Shown: positions 51,319-60,878 of the stretch, one piece after another
Position numbering within the stretch: the first letter of the stretch is position 1
Layout of the letters: every line of letters starts with the position of its first letter
Source of the DNA: Flavobacteriales bacterium
Lineage (GTDB): Bacteria; Bacteroidota; Bacteroidia; Flavobacteriales_D; Crocinitomicaceae
Direction: 5' to 3'
Assembly: GCA_013373595.1 (NCBI GenBank)
Contig: JABXHO010000032.1
Location: forward strand, 1 to 64,000
DNA length: 64,000 bases
Notes under the pieces: generated by a model
Databases searched by the model: none
Seen by the model: the letters and a program-made list of their open reading frames with translations, nothing else
Told to the model about the DNA's origin: nothing
Translations under genes and position numbers: made by a program

Positions 51319-51903
51319 CTACTCGTTCTTTTGCTTTTTGATTTCGCTGTCTACGGTTTCCAATTCAGCGAAAAACGCCTCTCCATACTTGCGAATCAGA
51401 GGTTCTTTCAAAAATCGGAATACCGGAACATCTAGCTTATCACCGCACGCACAGGCAGGTTTGCAGATATCCCAAACATCATAATTGATCGCCTCGAACT
51501 GTTCAAATTGCTTTGTTCGAATCGGATACAGATGACACGAAATCGGCTTCTTAAAATCAATCTTTCCCTCTTTGTGTGCCTTCTCTATCGAACACTTCGT
51601 GATTCCTTGCTCGTCGAAATAAACAAACGCACACTCCTTCTCGTTGATTAGCGTCGTTACTTCATCGTTTTCTTGATCTACGTAAAACACACCGCTCTCC
51701 TCAATCGCCTTGATGCCTTCTTCGCGCATGTACGGTTTAATCGCTTCAATGTTCTCTTCGAGAATATCAATTTCCTCCAGCGTAACTGGCGCTCCAGAAT
51801 CTCCTTCGATGCAGCAAGCTCCCTTGCAAGCGTTTAAGTCACACACAAACTTGCGGTCAAAAATTTGAGTGGAAATGATTTTGTCTTGTATTTCGATAAG
51901 CAT
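51319..51903 (-). CDS. DUF3109-family Cys-rich protein
   Basis: 194 residues from the ATG at 51903 (MLIEIQDKIISTQIFDRKFVCDLNACKGACCIEGDSGAP). The many Cys (CDLNACKGACC, NEKECAFVYFDEQGITKCSIE, PISCHLYPIR, CKPACACG) form the conserved metal-binding set of DUF3109, related to the YkgJ/UPF0153 zinc- or iron-binding group. Cytoplasmic; function unknown. A longer in-frame reading up to 51984 would overlap the region just before the rimP promoter and lacks a sensible N-terminus. It is divergent from the rimP operon. Confidence 0.9.
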   Translation of the reverse strand: MLIEIQDKIISTQIFDRKFVCDLNACKGACCIEGDSGAPVTLEEIDILEENIEAIKPYMREEGIKAIEESGVFYVDQENDEVTTLINEKECAFVYFDEQGITKCSIEKAHKEGKIDFKKPISCHLYPIRTKQFEQFEAINYDVWDICKPACACGDKLDVPVFRFLKEPLIRKYGEAFFAELETVDSEIKKQKNE

Positions 51904-51972
51904 TGGAACGCTGAATTTGATTTTTTGCAAAGGTAGGGGAAAAGTCGAAATCAGCCGTGCAAACACAAAAAC

Positions 51973-52003
51973 TTGCAAATCCAAAAAATATCACTAAATT
52001 TGC
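51973..52003 (+). promoter_or_regulatory. Promoter of the rimP-nusA-infB operon
   Basis: CTTG (51973-51976), a 19-bp spacer and TAAATTTG (51996-52003) match the Bacteroidota TTTG-N19-TAnnTTTG consensus almost exactly. A transcript starting near 52009 would carry a leader of about 57 nt containing the 52034-52058 hairpin. Confidence 0.75.
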
Positions 52004-52033
52004 ACCACATTCACATATTAGAATTAATCGAAT

Positions 52034-52058
52034 GAGGGGACGAAAGTCCCCTCTTTTT
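52034..52058 (+). terminator. Terminator-like hairpin (attenuator) in the rimP leader
   Basis: Perfect 8-bp arms GAGGGGAC (52034-52041) and GTCCCCTC (52046-52053) enclose a GAAA tetraloop and are followed directly by TTTTT. It has all features of an intrinsic terminator yet lies between the promoter and rimP, 7 bp before the ATG, so it may attenuate the operon, which encodes NusA itself. Confidence 0.8.
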
Positions 52059-52065
52059 GTAACTC

Positions 52066-52542
52066 ATGATTAGCAAAAAGAAAGTAAAACAACTGATAGA
52101 AGAGCGAATCGAAGAACTCGATAATGGGCTTTTTATTGTTGATTTGAGAATTTCATCAAGCAACCAAATCAACGTGGAGCTGGATAAACACGACGGGAAT
52201 GTTTCCGTAGATGACTGCATCCGTGTTTCGCGAAATGTGGAGCACAACCTCGATCGTGAAGACGAAGATTTCGAATTGAATGTATCCTCCGCTGGGCTCG
52301 ATAAAGGGCTTCGCGTTTTTGCGCAATACAAGAAAAACATCGGTCGCGATGTGAAAGTAAAACGCAAAGAAGGAGGGAAAATCGAAGGGACAATGATTGA
52401 TGCAACAAACGAACAAATTGTTGTACAAACCACTCGAAAAGAACGAATAGAAGGAAAAAAGAAAAAGGAGACCATCGTGGAAGACCACATCATCCCGATG
52501 AGCAACATACTAGAAACAAAAATTGTGATTTCATTTAAATAA
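52066..52542 (+). CDS. rimP: Ribosome maturation factor RimP
   Basis: 158 residues, normal length. The N-terminal alpha/beta domain (IEERIEELDNGLFIVDLRISSSNQINVELDKHDGNVSVDDCIRVSRNVEHNLDREDEDFELNVSSAGLDKGLR) carries the family motif SSAGLDK-L, where other phyla have SSPGLDRPL, followed by an SH3-like C-terminal domain. RimP binds free 30S subunits and helps S12-dependent assembly. It begins the rimP-nusA-infB operon, with nusA 6 bp downstream. Confidence 0.96.
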   Translation: MISKKKVKQLIEERIEELDNGLFIVDLRISSSNQINVELDKHDGNVSVDDCIRVSRNVEHNLDREDEDFELNVSSAGLDKGLRVFAQYKKNIGRDVKVKRKEGGKIEGTMIDATNEQIVVQTTRKERIEGKKKKETIVEDHIIPMSNILETKIVISFK

Positions 52543-52548
52543 TCAACT

Positions 52549-53784
52549 ATGGACAGTTTAGAATTGATTGACTCGTTTTCGGAGTTCAAAGAACTGAAAA
52601 ACATTGATAAACAAACAATGCAACACGTATTGGAGGACGTTTTCCGTGCGATGTTGAAGAAAAAGTTTAATACCGACGAGCACATCGACGTGATCGTTAA
52701 CATTGATAAAGGTGACGTTCAAATTTTCTTGAATAAAGAAATCGTTGATGACGGTGAGGTAGAAGATCCAAACATCGAAATCGCATACTCTGAAGCAATC
52801 AAAATCGAACCTGACTTCGAAATTGGTGAAGAAGTAACAGAAGAATTCAAATTCCAAGACTTCGGACGCCGTAACATTTTGTCTTTGCGCCAAAACTTGA
52901 TCTCTCGTATCATGGAATTGGAGAAGGATCACCTTTACAAGCTTTACAAAGAACGTATTGGAGAAATCGTTACTGGAGAAGTTTACCAAGTTTGGAAGAA
53001 AGAAATCATGGTAATCGACGACGAAGGAAACGAGTTGATCCTTCCGAAATCAGAACAAATTCCTTCAGATTACTTCAAAAAAGGAGAGTCTATTCGCGCC
53101 GTTGTAGCAAAAGTAGACATGCGTAACAGCAGTCCAGTAATTATCCTTTCAAGAACAGCTCCTGAATTCCTTGAGCGCTTGTTCGAGTTGGAAGTTCCTG
53201 AAGTATTTGACGGATTGATTACCATCAAACGTATCGTTCGTGAGCCAGGTGAGCGCGCGAAAGTAGCAGTTGAATCATACGATGATCGTGTAGATCCAGT
53301 TGGTGCTTGTGTAGGGATGAAAGGATCTCGTATTCACGGAATCGTTCGTGAGTTGAGAAACGAAAACATTGACGTAATCAACTTTACAAGCAACCCACAA
53401 TTGTTCATTCAACGTGCACTTTCTCCAGCAAAAATCTCTTCTATCGAAATTGATGAAGAAGCAGGACGTGCAAAAGTGTTCTTGAAGCCAGATCAGGTTT
53501 CATTGGCAATTGGTAAAGGTGGACACAACATTAAGTTGGGTGGTCGCCTAACAGGATACGAACTTGACGTATACAGAGAAGGAGAAGTAGATATCGAAGA
53601 TGTAGATTTGGAAGAATTTGCAGACGAAATCGATGGATGGATTCTCGACGAATTGAAAGCAATTGGATGCGACACTGCAAAATCAGTCCTCGATATCAGT
53701 GTTCCAGACCTCGCAAAACGAACAGATTTGGAGGAAGAAACCATCCAGGAAGTGTTTAAAATACTACAATCCGAATTTGAGTAG
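52549..53784 (+). CDS. nusA: Transcription termination/antitermination factor NusA
   Basis: 411 residues. The N-terminal RNA polymerase-binding domain (about 1-125) is followed by an S1 domain (about 130-200, GEIVTGEVYQVWKKEIMVIDDEGNELILPKSEQI) and two KH domains (FDGLITIKRIVREPGERAKVAVESYDDRVDPVGACVGMKGSRIHGIVRELRNENIDVI, then the KH2 segment with AIGKGGHNIKLGGRLTGYELD). A short helical tail ends the protein; the E. coli-type acidic repeats are shorter here. It controls pausing and termination. A terminator-like leader upstream of rimP could make its expression self-controlled. Confidence 0.97.
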   Translation: MDSLELIDSFSEFKELKNIDKQTMQHVLEDVFRAMLKKKFNTDEHIDVIVNIDKGDVQIFLNKEIVDDGEVEDPNIEIAYSEAIKIEPDFEIGEEVTEEFKFQDFGRRNILSLRQNLISRIMELEKDHLYKLYKERIGEIVTGEVYQVWKKEIMVIDDEGNELILPKSEQIPSDYFKKGESIRAVVAKVDMRNSSPVIILSRTAPEFLERLFELEVPEVFDGLITIKRIVREPGERAKVAVESYDDRVDPVGACVGMKGSRIHGIVRELRNENIDVINFTSNPQLFIQRALSPAKISSIEIDEEAGRAKVFLKPDQVSLAIGKGGHNIKLGGRLTGYELDVYREGEVDIEDVDLEEFADEIDGWILDELKAIGCDTAKSVLDISVPDLAKRTDLEEETIQEVFKILQSEFE

Positions 53785-53850
53785 ATTCAGGCAAATAAGT
53801 ATATTTAGGCACATTTACAGAAATTAAGTAATAGAGGACGCAAAAGATTT

Positions 53851-56571
53851 ATGGCGAAACCAATAAGATTAGGAAAAGCAGCAGGAGAGTTCAATGTAGG
53901 AATGTCTACGATTGTTGAATTCCTGGAAAGCAAAGGAGTAAGCATTGACTCGACCCCCAACACTAAGTTGACGAGTGAGCAATATGACTTGCTGCGCGCA
54001 GAATATGCCGCGGATCAAGTACTCCATGAGAAATCCAAAGCGAAATCTACTATCGTTCGTGAGAAAAGAGAAACGATCTCGCTACGCGATAAAGACAAGC
54101 CTGCAGAAAAGCCAGTAGCGGAAACTCCTAAGCCTGAGCCAACTCCAGCTCCAGCTCCAAAACCAGCACCTGTTGTAGAGGAGAAAGCACCCGAGCCGAA
54201 ACCAGAGCCAACGCCTGAAGTGAAGCCCGAAGTGAAAGAAGAGCCGAAAAAAGAGGTGAAGGAAGAAAAGTCGGAAGACGACAAAGGTGTGAAAGTGTTG
54301 GGTAAAATTGACTTGGATTCAATCAACACGAAAACACGTCCAGACAAAAAAGAGGCCGAAAAACCTGCTGAAAAGAAGGAGGAACAAAAGAAGCCTGCGG
54401 CAAAGAAAGAAGAGCCGAAAAAAGAAGAGAAACCAGCAGCAAAAGCAAAAGATTCCAAGCCTGCAGAGCCAGAAATGATTCGTGCGCAACGTACGAAGTT
54501 AACTGGACCTAACGTAGTCGGTAAAATCGAATTGCCTGTTGAGCGTTCGAAATCTTCTGGAAACTCAGAACGACGTAAGCGTAAGCGCGTACGTAAGATT
54601 GATGTAAACAAACAATCAAAAGGAAACCACACAAAAGGCAAAAAGCCGAAGGTGGAAAAGCCAGAAATTACCGAAAAGGATATCCAACGAGAAATCAAGG
54701 AAACCTTAGCGCGTTTATCAAATAAGGGAGGAAAATCAAAAGCATCCAAAAACCGTCGTGCAAAACGTGACTCTGTTGCGCAGCGCCGTCAGGAAGAGGA
54801 AATGGCAGCAGAGCTTGAAGAAAAAGTATTGAAGTTGACAGAATTCGTTACCGTATCCGAATTGGCTACGATGATGAACGTAACGTCAACGGAGGTAATC
54901 TCTGCATGTATGTCTCTTGGGATTTTCGCTTCGATCAACCAGCGTCTCGATGCTGAAACAATTCAAATCGTAGCAGAAGAATTTGGCTTCGAAACTGAAT
55001 TCGTTAGTGCTGAAGTACAAGAATCGATTCCAATTGTTGAAGATAAAGAAGAAGATTTACTTCCACGTGCACCAATCATTACGGTGATGGGACACGTTGA
55101 CCACGGTAAGACCTCTTTACTCGATAGAATCCGAAACGCGAACGTAACTGAAGGCGAGGCCGGAGGAATCACGCAGCACATCGGAGCCTACAGTGTTAAA
55201 TTGAAAGACGGTCGACAAATGACCTTCCTCGATACACCAGGTCACGAAGCCTTTACAGCGATGCGTGCTCGTGGTGCACAGGTAACAGACGTTGCGATTA
55301 TCATTGTTGCGGCAGACGACGACGTAATGCCTCAAACGAAAGAGGCAATCTCTCACGCACAAGCTGCAGGAGTACCAATGATCTTTGCCATCAACAAAAT
55401 TGACAAGCCTGGTGCGAACCCAGACAAAATCAAGGAGCAACTTTCAGCAATGAATATCCTTGTTGAAGATTGGGGAGGAAAGTACCAATGTCAAGAAATT
55501 TCTGCGAAGAAAAACCAAAACATCGACTTGCTACTCGATAAAGTATTGCTCGAAGCTGAGCTACTCGAATTGAAAGCAAATCCAAATAAAGATGCTGTAG
55601 GTACCGTAATCGAATCTTCTTTGGATAAAGGAAAAGGATACGTTACCAACATGTTGGTGGAAGCTGGGACAATGCGCATCGGTGACATCATTTTGGTAGG
55701 TCGCTACAGCGGTAAGGTAAGAGCGATTCACGACGATAAAGGAAAATCTATCAAAGAAGCTGGACCTTCTCAACCCGTATCTATTTTAGGGGTAAACGGA
55801 GCGCCATCAGCTGGAGATAAGTTCTATATCTTGCAAGACGAGCGTGAAGCGAGATCAATTGCTACTAAACGTGAGCAGTTGTACCGTGAGCAAGGATTGC
55901 GTACCACGAAACACATCACATTGGATGAGATCGGTCGTCGTTTGGCAATTGGAGACTTTAAGGAATTGAACTTGATCATCAAAGGTGACGTGGATGGTTC
56001 TATTGAAGCCCTTGCGGATGCACTATTGAACCTTTCTACGGAAGAGATTCAAGTAAATATTATCCACAAAGGAGTTGGAGCTATTTCGGAAGCCGATGTC
56101 AACTTGGCGTCTGCATCTGATGCGATCATTCTTGGATTCCAGGTGCGTCCTACATTGGGAGCACGTAAACTATCCGATCAAGAACAAATCGATATCCGAT
56201 TGTACTCTGTCATCTACAAAGCCATTGATGAAATCAAGGCAGCGATGGAAGGAATGCTTTCGCCAGATATCGAGGAGAAAATTCTTGGTTCTGCAGAAGT
56301 TCGAGAAGTGTTCAACATTTCCAAAGTGGGTACCATTGCCGGATGTTTCGTTACGGAAGGGCTTATCAAGCGTTCTTCACGCATACGTGTGATCCGCGAC
56401 GGCATTGTGATTCACACGGGAACACTCGGATCATTGAAACGATTCAAGGACGACGTGAAAGAAGTGAAAAACAACTACGAGTGTGGTTTGAACGTTGAGA
56501 AGTTCAACAATATTCAAGAAGGAGACGTAATTGAAGCCTTCGAAGAAGTAGAAGTTGCACGTACCCTCTAA
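53851..56571 (+). CDS. infB: Translation initiation factor IF-2
   Basis: 906 residues. An IF2_N domain at about 1-55 ([22 protein letters not shown]) is followed by a long Lys/Pro/Glu-rich low-complexity region (about 75-330) normal for the family, then a second IF2_N-like helical segment. The GTPase domain has G1 GHVDHGKT (414-421), G3 DTPGHE and G4 NKID. Domains II to IV follow ([45 protein letters not shown]). It places initiator tRNA on the 30S subunit. It is the last gene of the rimP-nusA-infB operon, 66 bp after nusA. Confidence 0.98.
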   Translation: MAKPIRLGKAAGEFNVGMSTIVEFLESKGVSIDSTPNTKLTSEQYDLLRAEYAADQVLHEKSKAKSTIVREKRETISLRDKDKPAEKPVAETPKPEPTPAPAPKPAPVVEEKAPEPKPEPTPEVKPEVKEEPKKEVKEEKSEDDKGVKVLGKIDLDSINTKTRPDKKEAEKPAEKKEEQKKPAAKKEEPKKEEKPAAKAKDSKPAEPEMIRAQRTKLTGPNVVGKIELPVERSKSSGNSERRKRKRVRKIDVNKQSKGNHTKGKKPKVEKPEITEKDIQREIKETLARLSNKGGKSKASKNRRAKRDSVAQRRQEEEMAAELEEKVLKLTEFVTVSELATMMNVTSTEVISACMSLGIFASINQRLDAETIQIVAEEFGFETEFVSAEVQESIPIVEDKEEDLLPRAPIITVMGHVDHGKTSLLDRIRNANVTEGEAGGITQHIGAYSVKLKDGRQMTFLDTPGHEAFTAMRARGAQVTDVAIIIVAADDDVMPQTKEAISHAQAAGVPMIFAINKIDKPGANPDKIKEQLSAMNILVEDWGGKYQCQEISAKKNQNIDLLLDKVLLEAELLELKANPNKDAVGTVIESSLDKGKGYVTNMLVEAGTMRIGDIILVGRYSGKVRAIHDDKGKSIKEAGPSQPVSILGVNGAPSAGDKFYILQDEREARSIATKREQLYREQGLRTTKHITLDEIGRRLAIGDFKELNLIIKGDVDGSIEALADALLNLSTEEIQVNIIHKGVGAISEADVNLASASDAIILGFQVRPTLGARKLSDQEQIDIRLYSVIYKAIDEIKAAMEGMLSPDIEEKILGSAEVREVFNISKVGTIAGCFVTEGLIKRSSRIRVIRDGIVIHTGTLGSLKRFKDDVKEVKNNYECGLNVEKFNNIQEGDVIEAFEEVEVARTL

Positions 56572-56642
56572 ACGAAAAGAACGAATTAACATCTTTTGTT
56601 ACGGTTGTTTGCCAAAAAAGCGGTGCTTTCGGGCAGATTACG

Positions 56643-56650
56643 TAATTTTG
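56643..56650 (+). promoter_or_regulatory. -7 promoter element of tatA (TAATTTTG)
   Basis: Exact TAnnTTTG match 22 bp before the tatA start; no clear -33 TTTG at standard spacing. It would start the tatA-gatA-transglycosylase unit. Confidence 0.45.
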
Positions 56651-56672
56651 TAACAAGCAAAAATTAGAAACT

Positions 56673-56855
56673 ATGATTTTAGGAGTTTTTGGTCCTTGGC
56701 AAGTAATCGCGATCTTGGTCGTTGCATTGTTGCTGTTCGGTGGTAAGAAGATTCCAGAACTTATGAAAGGTCTGGGAAAGGGTGTGAAGGAGTTCAAGGA
56801 CGCTTCAAAACCTGAAGATGGAGAAACTACCCCTGCAAAGTCAGAGGAAAATTAA
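56673..56855 (+). CDS. tatA: Twin-arginine translocase subunit TatA/TatE
   Basis: 60 residues. The short N-terminus [30 protein letters not shown] contains the TM helix (about 8-23) with the conserved FGGKKIPEL hinge, followed by the amphipathic helix [16 protein letters not shown] and a charged tail. TatA oligomers form the pore for folded twin-Arg proteins; tatC is not in this window. gatA starts 9 bp downstream, so they are cotranscribed. Confidence 0.96.
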   Translation: MILGVFGPWQVIAILVVALLLFGGKKIPELMKGLGKGVKEFKDASKPEDGETTPAKSEEN

Positions 56856-56864
56856 GAGAATACG

Positions 56865-58283
56865 ATGATTCGTACCTTTACTGAAGTCAAGAACGCACTT
56901 GCTTCGGGTGATACAGTAGTACGTATCCTTGAAGGATATTTGGCGCAAATTGAATCAACAAAAAACCTGAACGCCTTCTTAGAGGTGTTTGAGGAGTCTG
57001 CAAGAAAAAAGGCCGAAGAGGTCGATCAAAAGATAAAAGACGGAACCGCAGGAAGACTGGCTGGAATGGTCATCGGACTGAAAGATAACCTTTGTTATGA
57101 AGGGCATAAAGTTTCCGCAGCATCCAAGATTTTAGAAGGATTCGAGTCGCTCTATACAGCAACCGCTGTGCAGCGCTTACTCGATGAAGATGCCATTTTG
57201 ATTGGACGACTTAACTGCGACGAGTTCGCAATGGGAAGTTCTAATGAAAATTCTGCTTTCGGCCCAGTGATTAACCCTTTGGGTGAAAATCGTGTTCCAG
57301 GTGGATCATCAGGAGGATCTGCAGCTGCAGTTGCCGCGGGTTGTTGCACAGCAGCACTCGGAAGTGATACCGGAGGCTCTATTCGTCAACCAGCGAGTTT
57401 TACTGGAACTGTTGGCTTCAAGCCGACTTACGGACGCATTAGTCGTTATGGATTAATCGCGTATGCTTCTTCCTTCGATCAAATTGGTCCGTTTACAAAC
57501 GATGTTGCTGATGCTGCATTGTTGACGGAAATTATGGCTGGACCAGATGATTTCGATTCTACGGCTTCCACACAACCTGTTGATAGCTATTCTTCTTTTT
57601 CGGAAAAGAAAGCTTCAAAAGTGGCCGTAATCAAAGAAAGCTTCGAAACTGAAGGAATTGATCCTGAAGTCAAAGCGCAAACAGAAGCGATCATTGAACA
57701 GCTCAAAGCAGATGGACATGAGGTAGAATTCGTGTCATTTCCTTATTTGGAATACATGGTTCCGACCTATTACGTCTTAACAACTGCCGAAGCTTCATCC
57801 AACCTTTCTCGTTTTGATGGTGTACACTTTGGGTACCGTAGCAGCGACGCAAAAGGAGTTGAGCAAACGTATAAGAAATCACGTAGCGAAGGATTTGGTC
57901 CGGAGGTACAACGCCGAATTATGGCAGGAACTTTCGTTCTATCCAACGAATACTACGATTCTTACTATACCAAAGGACAAAAAGTACGTCGCGTGCTTCA
58001 AGATAAAACCAATGAAATTCTAAAGGATTTCGACTTTATCCTGTTGCCAACAACACCTACAACAGCTTTCGAACTGAACGCCGTTAGCGACCCTATTTCC
58101 ATGTATTTGCAGGACATTTACACAGTTCACGCAAACCTTACTGGAAATCCAGCTATTTCGCTTCCGATAGGGAAACACTCAAATGGTCTTCCTTTTGGAA
58201 TTCAAATTATCGGACAACATTTTGAAGAGCAACACTTGTTTAGTTTTTCAAATCAATTGATGAAAACCGAAACTACCGCATGA
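56865..58283 (+). CDS. gatA: Asp-tRNA(Asn)/Glu-tRNA(Gln) amidotransferase subunit A
   Basis: 472 residues. The amidase signature is complete: Lys73 (GLKDNLC), cis-Ser at 148/149 in PGGSSGGSAAAVAAG and nucleophile Ser172 in SDTGGSIRQPA. GatA releases ammonia from Gln and passes it to GatB to amidate Glu-tRNA(Gln) or Asp-tRNA(Asn). Cytoplasmic; gatB and gatC are not in this window. The next gene overlaps its stop by 4 bp. Confidence 0.96.
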   Translation: MIRTFTEVKNALASGDTVVRILEGYLAQIESTKNLNAFLEVFEESARKKAEEVDQKIKDGTAGRLAGMVIGLKDNLCYEGHKVSAASKILEGFESLYTATAVQRLLDEDAILIGRLNCDEFAMGSSNENSAFGPVINPLGENRVPGGSSGGSAAAVAAGCCTAALGSDTGGSIRQPASFTGTVGFKPTYGRISRYGLIAYASSFDQIGPFTNDVADAALLTEIMAGPDDFDSTASTQPVDSYSSFSEKKASKVAVIKESFETEGIDPEVKAQTEAIIEQLKADGHEVEFVSFPYLEYMVPTYYVLTTAEASSNLSRFDGVHFGYRSSDAKGVEQTYKKSRSEGFGPEVQRRIMAGTFVLSNEYYDSYYTKGQKVRRVLQDKTNEILKDFDFILLPTTPTTAFELNAVSDPISMYLQDIYTVHANLTGNPAISLPIGKHSNGLPFGIQIIGQHFEEQHLFSFSNQLMKTETTA

Positions 58284-59755
58284 ACAAACTAGTGATTCTT
58301 ACAGCTTTCTTGATCGGAGCGATGTCTTCCATTGCTCAATACAGCGGTCGTGAACCACAAGATACGGTCGTTGGTGATCAGATGATCAACGCCATTGAGC
58401 AAAGCTTGAATCTCTATTACGCGGAAAACAGTGCGTCTTCAAATTACGACTCCATTATCGCAGCACTTAATTATGAGTCAACTGATATGCCGGAGTTTTC
58501 CGATTCAGTTTACTGCGAACGCTTGTACGTAATGAACGAAATGAGCCCGTTTCAATTGGAATGTAACGAGCAAACTCTAAAAACGATCCGATTCTTCGTT
58601 AAGAAAAGACGTGGTTTTGCGCGTGTCGTTTTAGGTCGTTCTAAACTCTACTTTGACATGTTCGAAGAAAAGTTGGCGGAACACGGACTTCCAATCGAAT
58701 TGAAATACCTCGCCGTGATCGAAAGCGGATTGCGCCCTCAGGTGAAGTCAAGAGCTGGAGCACTCGGCTTGTGGCAATTCATGTACCGTACAGGAAAAAT
58801 GTACGGATTGAAGGAAAACTCCTACGTGGATGAGCGCATGGATCCAGAATTGGCCACAGAAGCTGCGTGTCGCTACTTGAAGAAGTTATATGAAATCTAC
58901 AACGATTGGAACCTCGCACTAGCTGCCTACAACGCTGGGCCAGGAAACGTGAACAAAGCCATTCGTCGATCAGGAAATAAATTGACGTATTGGGAAGTTC
59001 GACCCTTCTTGCCGCGCGAAACGCAAGCATATGTACCAAACTTTATCGCTGCCGCGTACTTGTTGACGTATCACGCAGAACACAACATTATTCCTGCCGA
59101 AGCAAAAGTACATTACTATCAACTCGACACTGTGTGTCTTACAAAAGGTGTTCATTTCGAGTCGATCAGTAAAGTGTTAGATTTTGAATTGGAAGAAATA
59201 GAACGATTGAACCCGATTTACAAACGCGATTATATTCCTTATTCAGAAGGACAGTATTGTGTGACGCTTCCATTACAGCAAATCGGACAGTTGGTTTCTT
59301 TGGAAGATAGTTTGTATCAAGAAGAACTTGAAACGTACATTCAACCATCCAAAGAGATTCCTTCAACGAACACGAACTCAACGAATACCAATACGCAATC
59401 CACCACAACCACCAACTCGGGAAACTACAGCTACCACAAAGTGCGCAGCGGTGAAACACTTGGCGTTATTGCTTCGCGTTACGGAATGTCCGTGAGCCAG
59501 CTTCAACGGATAAACGGATTGAACTCTACACGTATTTATGTCGGGCAGCGCTTGAAAGTAAAAGCAGGTTCTGGCACTCAAACAACCACGAATACAACAC
59601 CTGCAGCAACCAAACGTTATTACACCGTTCGATCTGGTGACACCTTTGGTGGCATTGCTCAACGTCATCGACTTTCGCAGTCTCAGTTAAAGCGTTTGAA
59701 CCCAAGAATCAACATCAATAGACTGAGCATCGGACAAAAAATCAGAATCCGATAA
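58280..59755 (+). CDS. Lytic transglycosylase with LysM repeats (MltD-like)
   Basis: 491 residues with signal peptide MNKLVILTAFLIGAMSSIAQ. A goose-lysozyme-like SLT domain spans about 130-260: LPIELKYLAVIESGLRPQVKSRAGALGLWQFMYRTGKMYGL with catalytic Glu148, then AALAAYNAGPGNVNKAI. A Thr/Ser/Asn linker (about 350-375) leads to two LysM peptidoglycan-binding domains (HKVRSGETLGVIASRYGMSVSQLQRINGL and YTVRSGDTFGGIAQRHRLSQSQLKRLN). It cleaves peptidoglycan in the periplasm, forming 1,6-anhydro products. It starts inside the gatA stop codon (ATGA), so translational coupling is likely. Confidence 0.95.
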   Translation: MNKLVILTAFLIGAMSSIAQYSGREPQDTVVGDQMINAIEQSLNLYYAENSASSNYDSIIAALNYESTDMPEFSDSVYCERLYVMNEMSPFQLECNEQTLKTIRFFVKKRRGFARVVLGRSKLYFDMFEEKLAEHGLPIELKYLAVIESGLRPQVKSRAGALGLWQFMYRTGKMYGLKENSYVDERMDPELATEAACRYLKKLYEIYNDWNLALAAYNAGPGNVNKAIRRSGNKLTYWEVRPFLPRETQAYVPNFIAAAYLLTYHAEHNIIPAEAKVHYYQLDTVCLTKGVHFESISKVLDFELEEIERLNPIYKRDYIPYSEGQYCVTLPLQQIGQLVSLEDSLYQEELETYIQPSKEIPSTNTNSTNTNTQSTTTTNSGNYSYHKVRSGETLGVIASRYGMSVSQLQRINGLNSTRIYVGQRLKVKAGSGTQTTTNTTPAATKRYYTVRSGDTFGGIAQRHRLSQSQLKRLNPRININRLSIGQKIRIR

Positions 59756-59807
59756 AGACGACGAAAGTTTTGCCCGATTTTTGCAGTGTTAACGAAAAAA
59801 CAAAAGA

Positions 59808-60878
59808 ATGATTCGACGTACTTTAACACTTCTTACGGCAATTGTTGCCCTTGTATCTTTCACTCAATGTGAATCCATCCGTCCTTCGAGCGCCAGTACA
59901 GGCCTACACGTAACAGGAAATGTTGGTGAAATCATGGTCGTGTGCGAACAAGGTATTTGGGATTCTGAAATCAAGCACTATCTCGACTCGGGGCTCACGC
60001 AGTTCATTATGCCATACATGCCCGATGTAGCCACGTTCGAGCTCGTACACCGCAAACCAAACCGTTTTGAGGGAAGTTTTAAACGCTATCGCAATACTCT
60101 CTTTGTTACGATTGATCCAACATACAAAGGAGATAAAGGAAAAATAGAGCTACGCAAGAACGTTTGGGCGCACAGCCAAATGGTGATTGACATCATTGCA
60201 AAAGATTATCCGCAAATGCTCGAAACCGTTAAGCACGGCATTGGACAAGTACATGATAAATTTGATAAAGCCGAGTGGAAGCGCATCATGGAGCGTTATC
60301 AAGAACAACCCGATTTGGTAATTGGCTCTCGCCTGGAAGAAAACTTTGGAATCAATATGGCCTTGCCAAATGGTTCTAAACTCGTAACAAATCGACCGAA
60401 TTTCTACCGTATTGAGTTTCCTAAAACTTTCCGTCCAATCGACTTTGGTGATTCAGGACAAGATGCAGGAGGTATTCACTCTGGACTTCTCGTGTACCAA
60501 TACGACTTCATCGATAGCAATCAATTGTCGCTCGAGCGCCTGCTCGCTGCTCGAGACACCATGTTGAAGCACAACGTTCCTTCTGAAATTGAAGGAATGT
60601 ACATGGGAACGCAATACGTTAGCTACGTGTATCCCGAAGGAAACAACATTTCTACCGCCGACGGTAAAGTAAAAGGATACGAAATGCGCGGCATGTACGT
60701 ATTTCTCGGAAACGGTAAAGCAGGAACTGGAGGAGCATTCTGGGCTTTCCACTTCGTGAATCCAGAAACAAAGAAACTCGTGTGTGTAAGCGGCTACGTG
60801 GATGCCCCTCCAACAACCAGTTGGACACAACCTCTGCGTGAAATTCAAGCTGTGCTGAGGAGCATTGTAATCGTCTAA
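59808..60878 (+). CDS. DUF4837-family lipoprotein
   Basis: 356 residues with a lipobox (LVSFTQCES, Cys21). Conserved DUF4837 segments include TGNVGEIMVVCEQGIWDSEIKHYLDSGLTQFIMPYMPDVATFELVHRKPNRFEGSFKRYRNTLFV, DLVIGSRLEENFGI, and a second half with QDAGGIHSGLLVYQYDF and YEMRGMYVFLGNGKAGTGGAFWAFHFVNPETKKLVCVSGYVDAPP. The function of this Bacteroidota family is unknown. The following glycosyltransferase gene shares one base with its stop codon, so it is part of the same unit. Confidence 0.9.
   Translation: MIRRTLTLLTAIVALVSFTQCESIRPSSASTGLHVTGNVGEIMVVCEQGIWDSEIKHYLDSGLTQFIMPYMPDVATFELVHRKPNRFEGSFKRYRNTLFVTIDPTYKGDKGKIELRKNVWAHSQMVIDIIAKDYPQMLETVKHGIGQVHDKFDKAEWKRIMERYQEQPDLVIGSRLEENFGINMALPNGSKLVTNRPNFYRIEFPKTFRPIDFGDSGQDAGGIHSGLLVYQYDFIDSNQLSLERLLAARDTMLKHNVPSEIEGMYMGTQYVSYVYPEGNNISTADGKVKGYEMRGMYVFLGNGKAGTGGAFWAFHFVNPETKKLVCVSGYVDAPPTTSWTQPLREIQAVLRSIVIV

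Noticed and set aside
52011-52703. Antisense open frame over rimP and the start of nusA
   Set aside because: Both sense genes have full family motifs; the antisense product is Ser/Phe-rich with no recognisable domain.
54015-54749. Long open frame (244 codons) antisense to the infB low-complexity region
   Set aside because: It arises from the Lys/Glu/Pro-rich codons of IF-2 read backwards; the product is Ser/Phe-rich low complexity and infB itself is certain.
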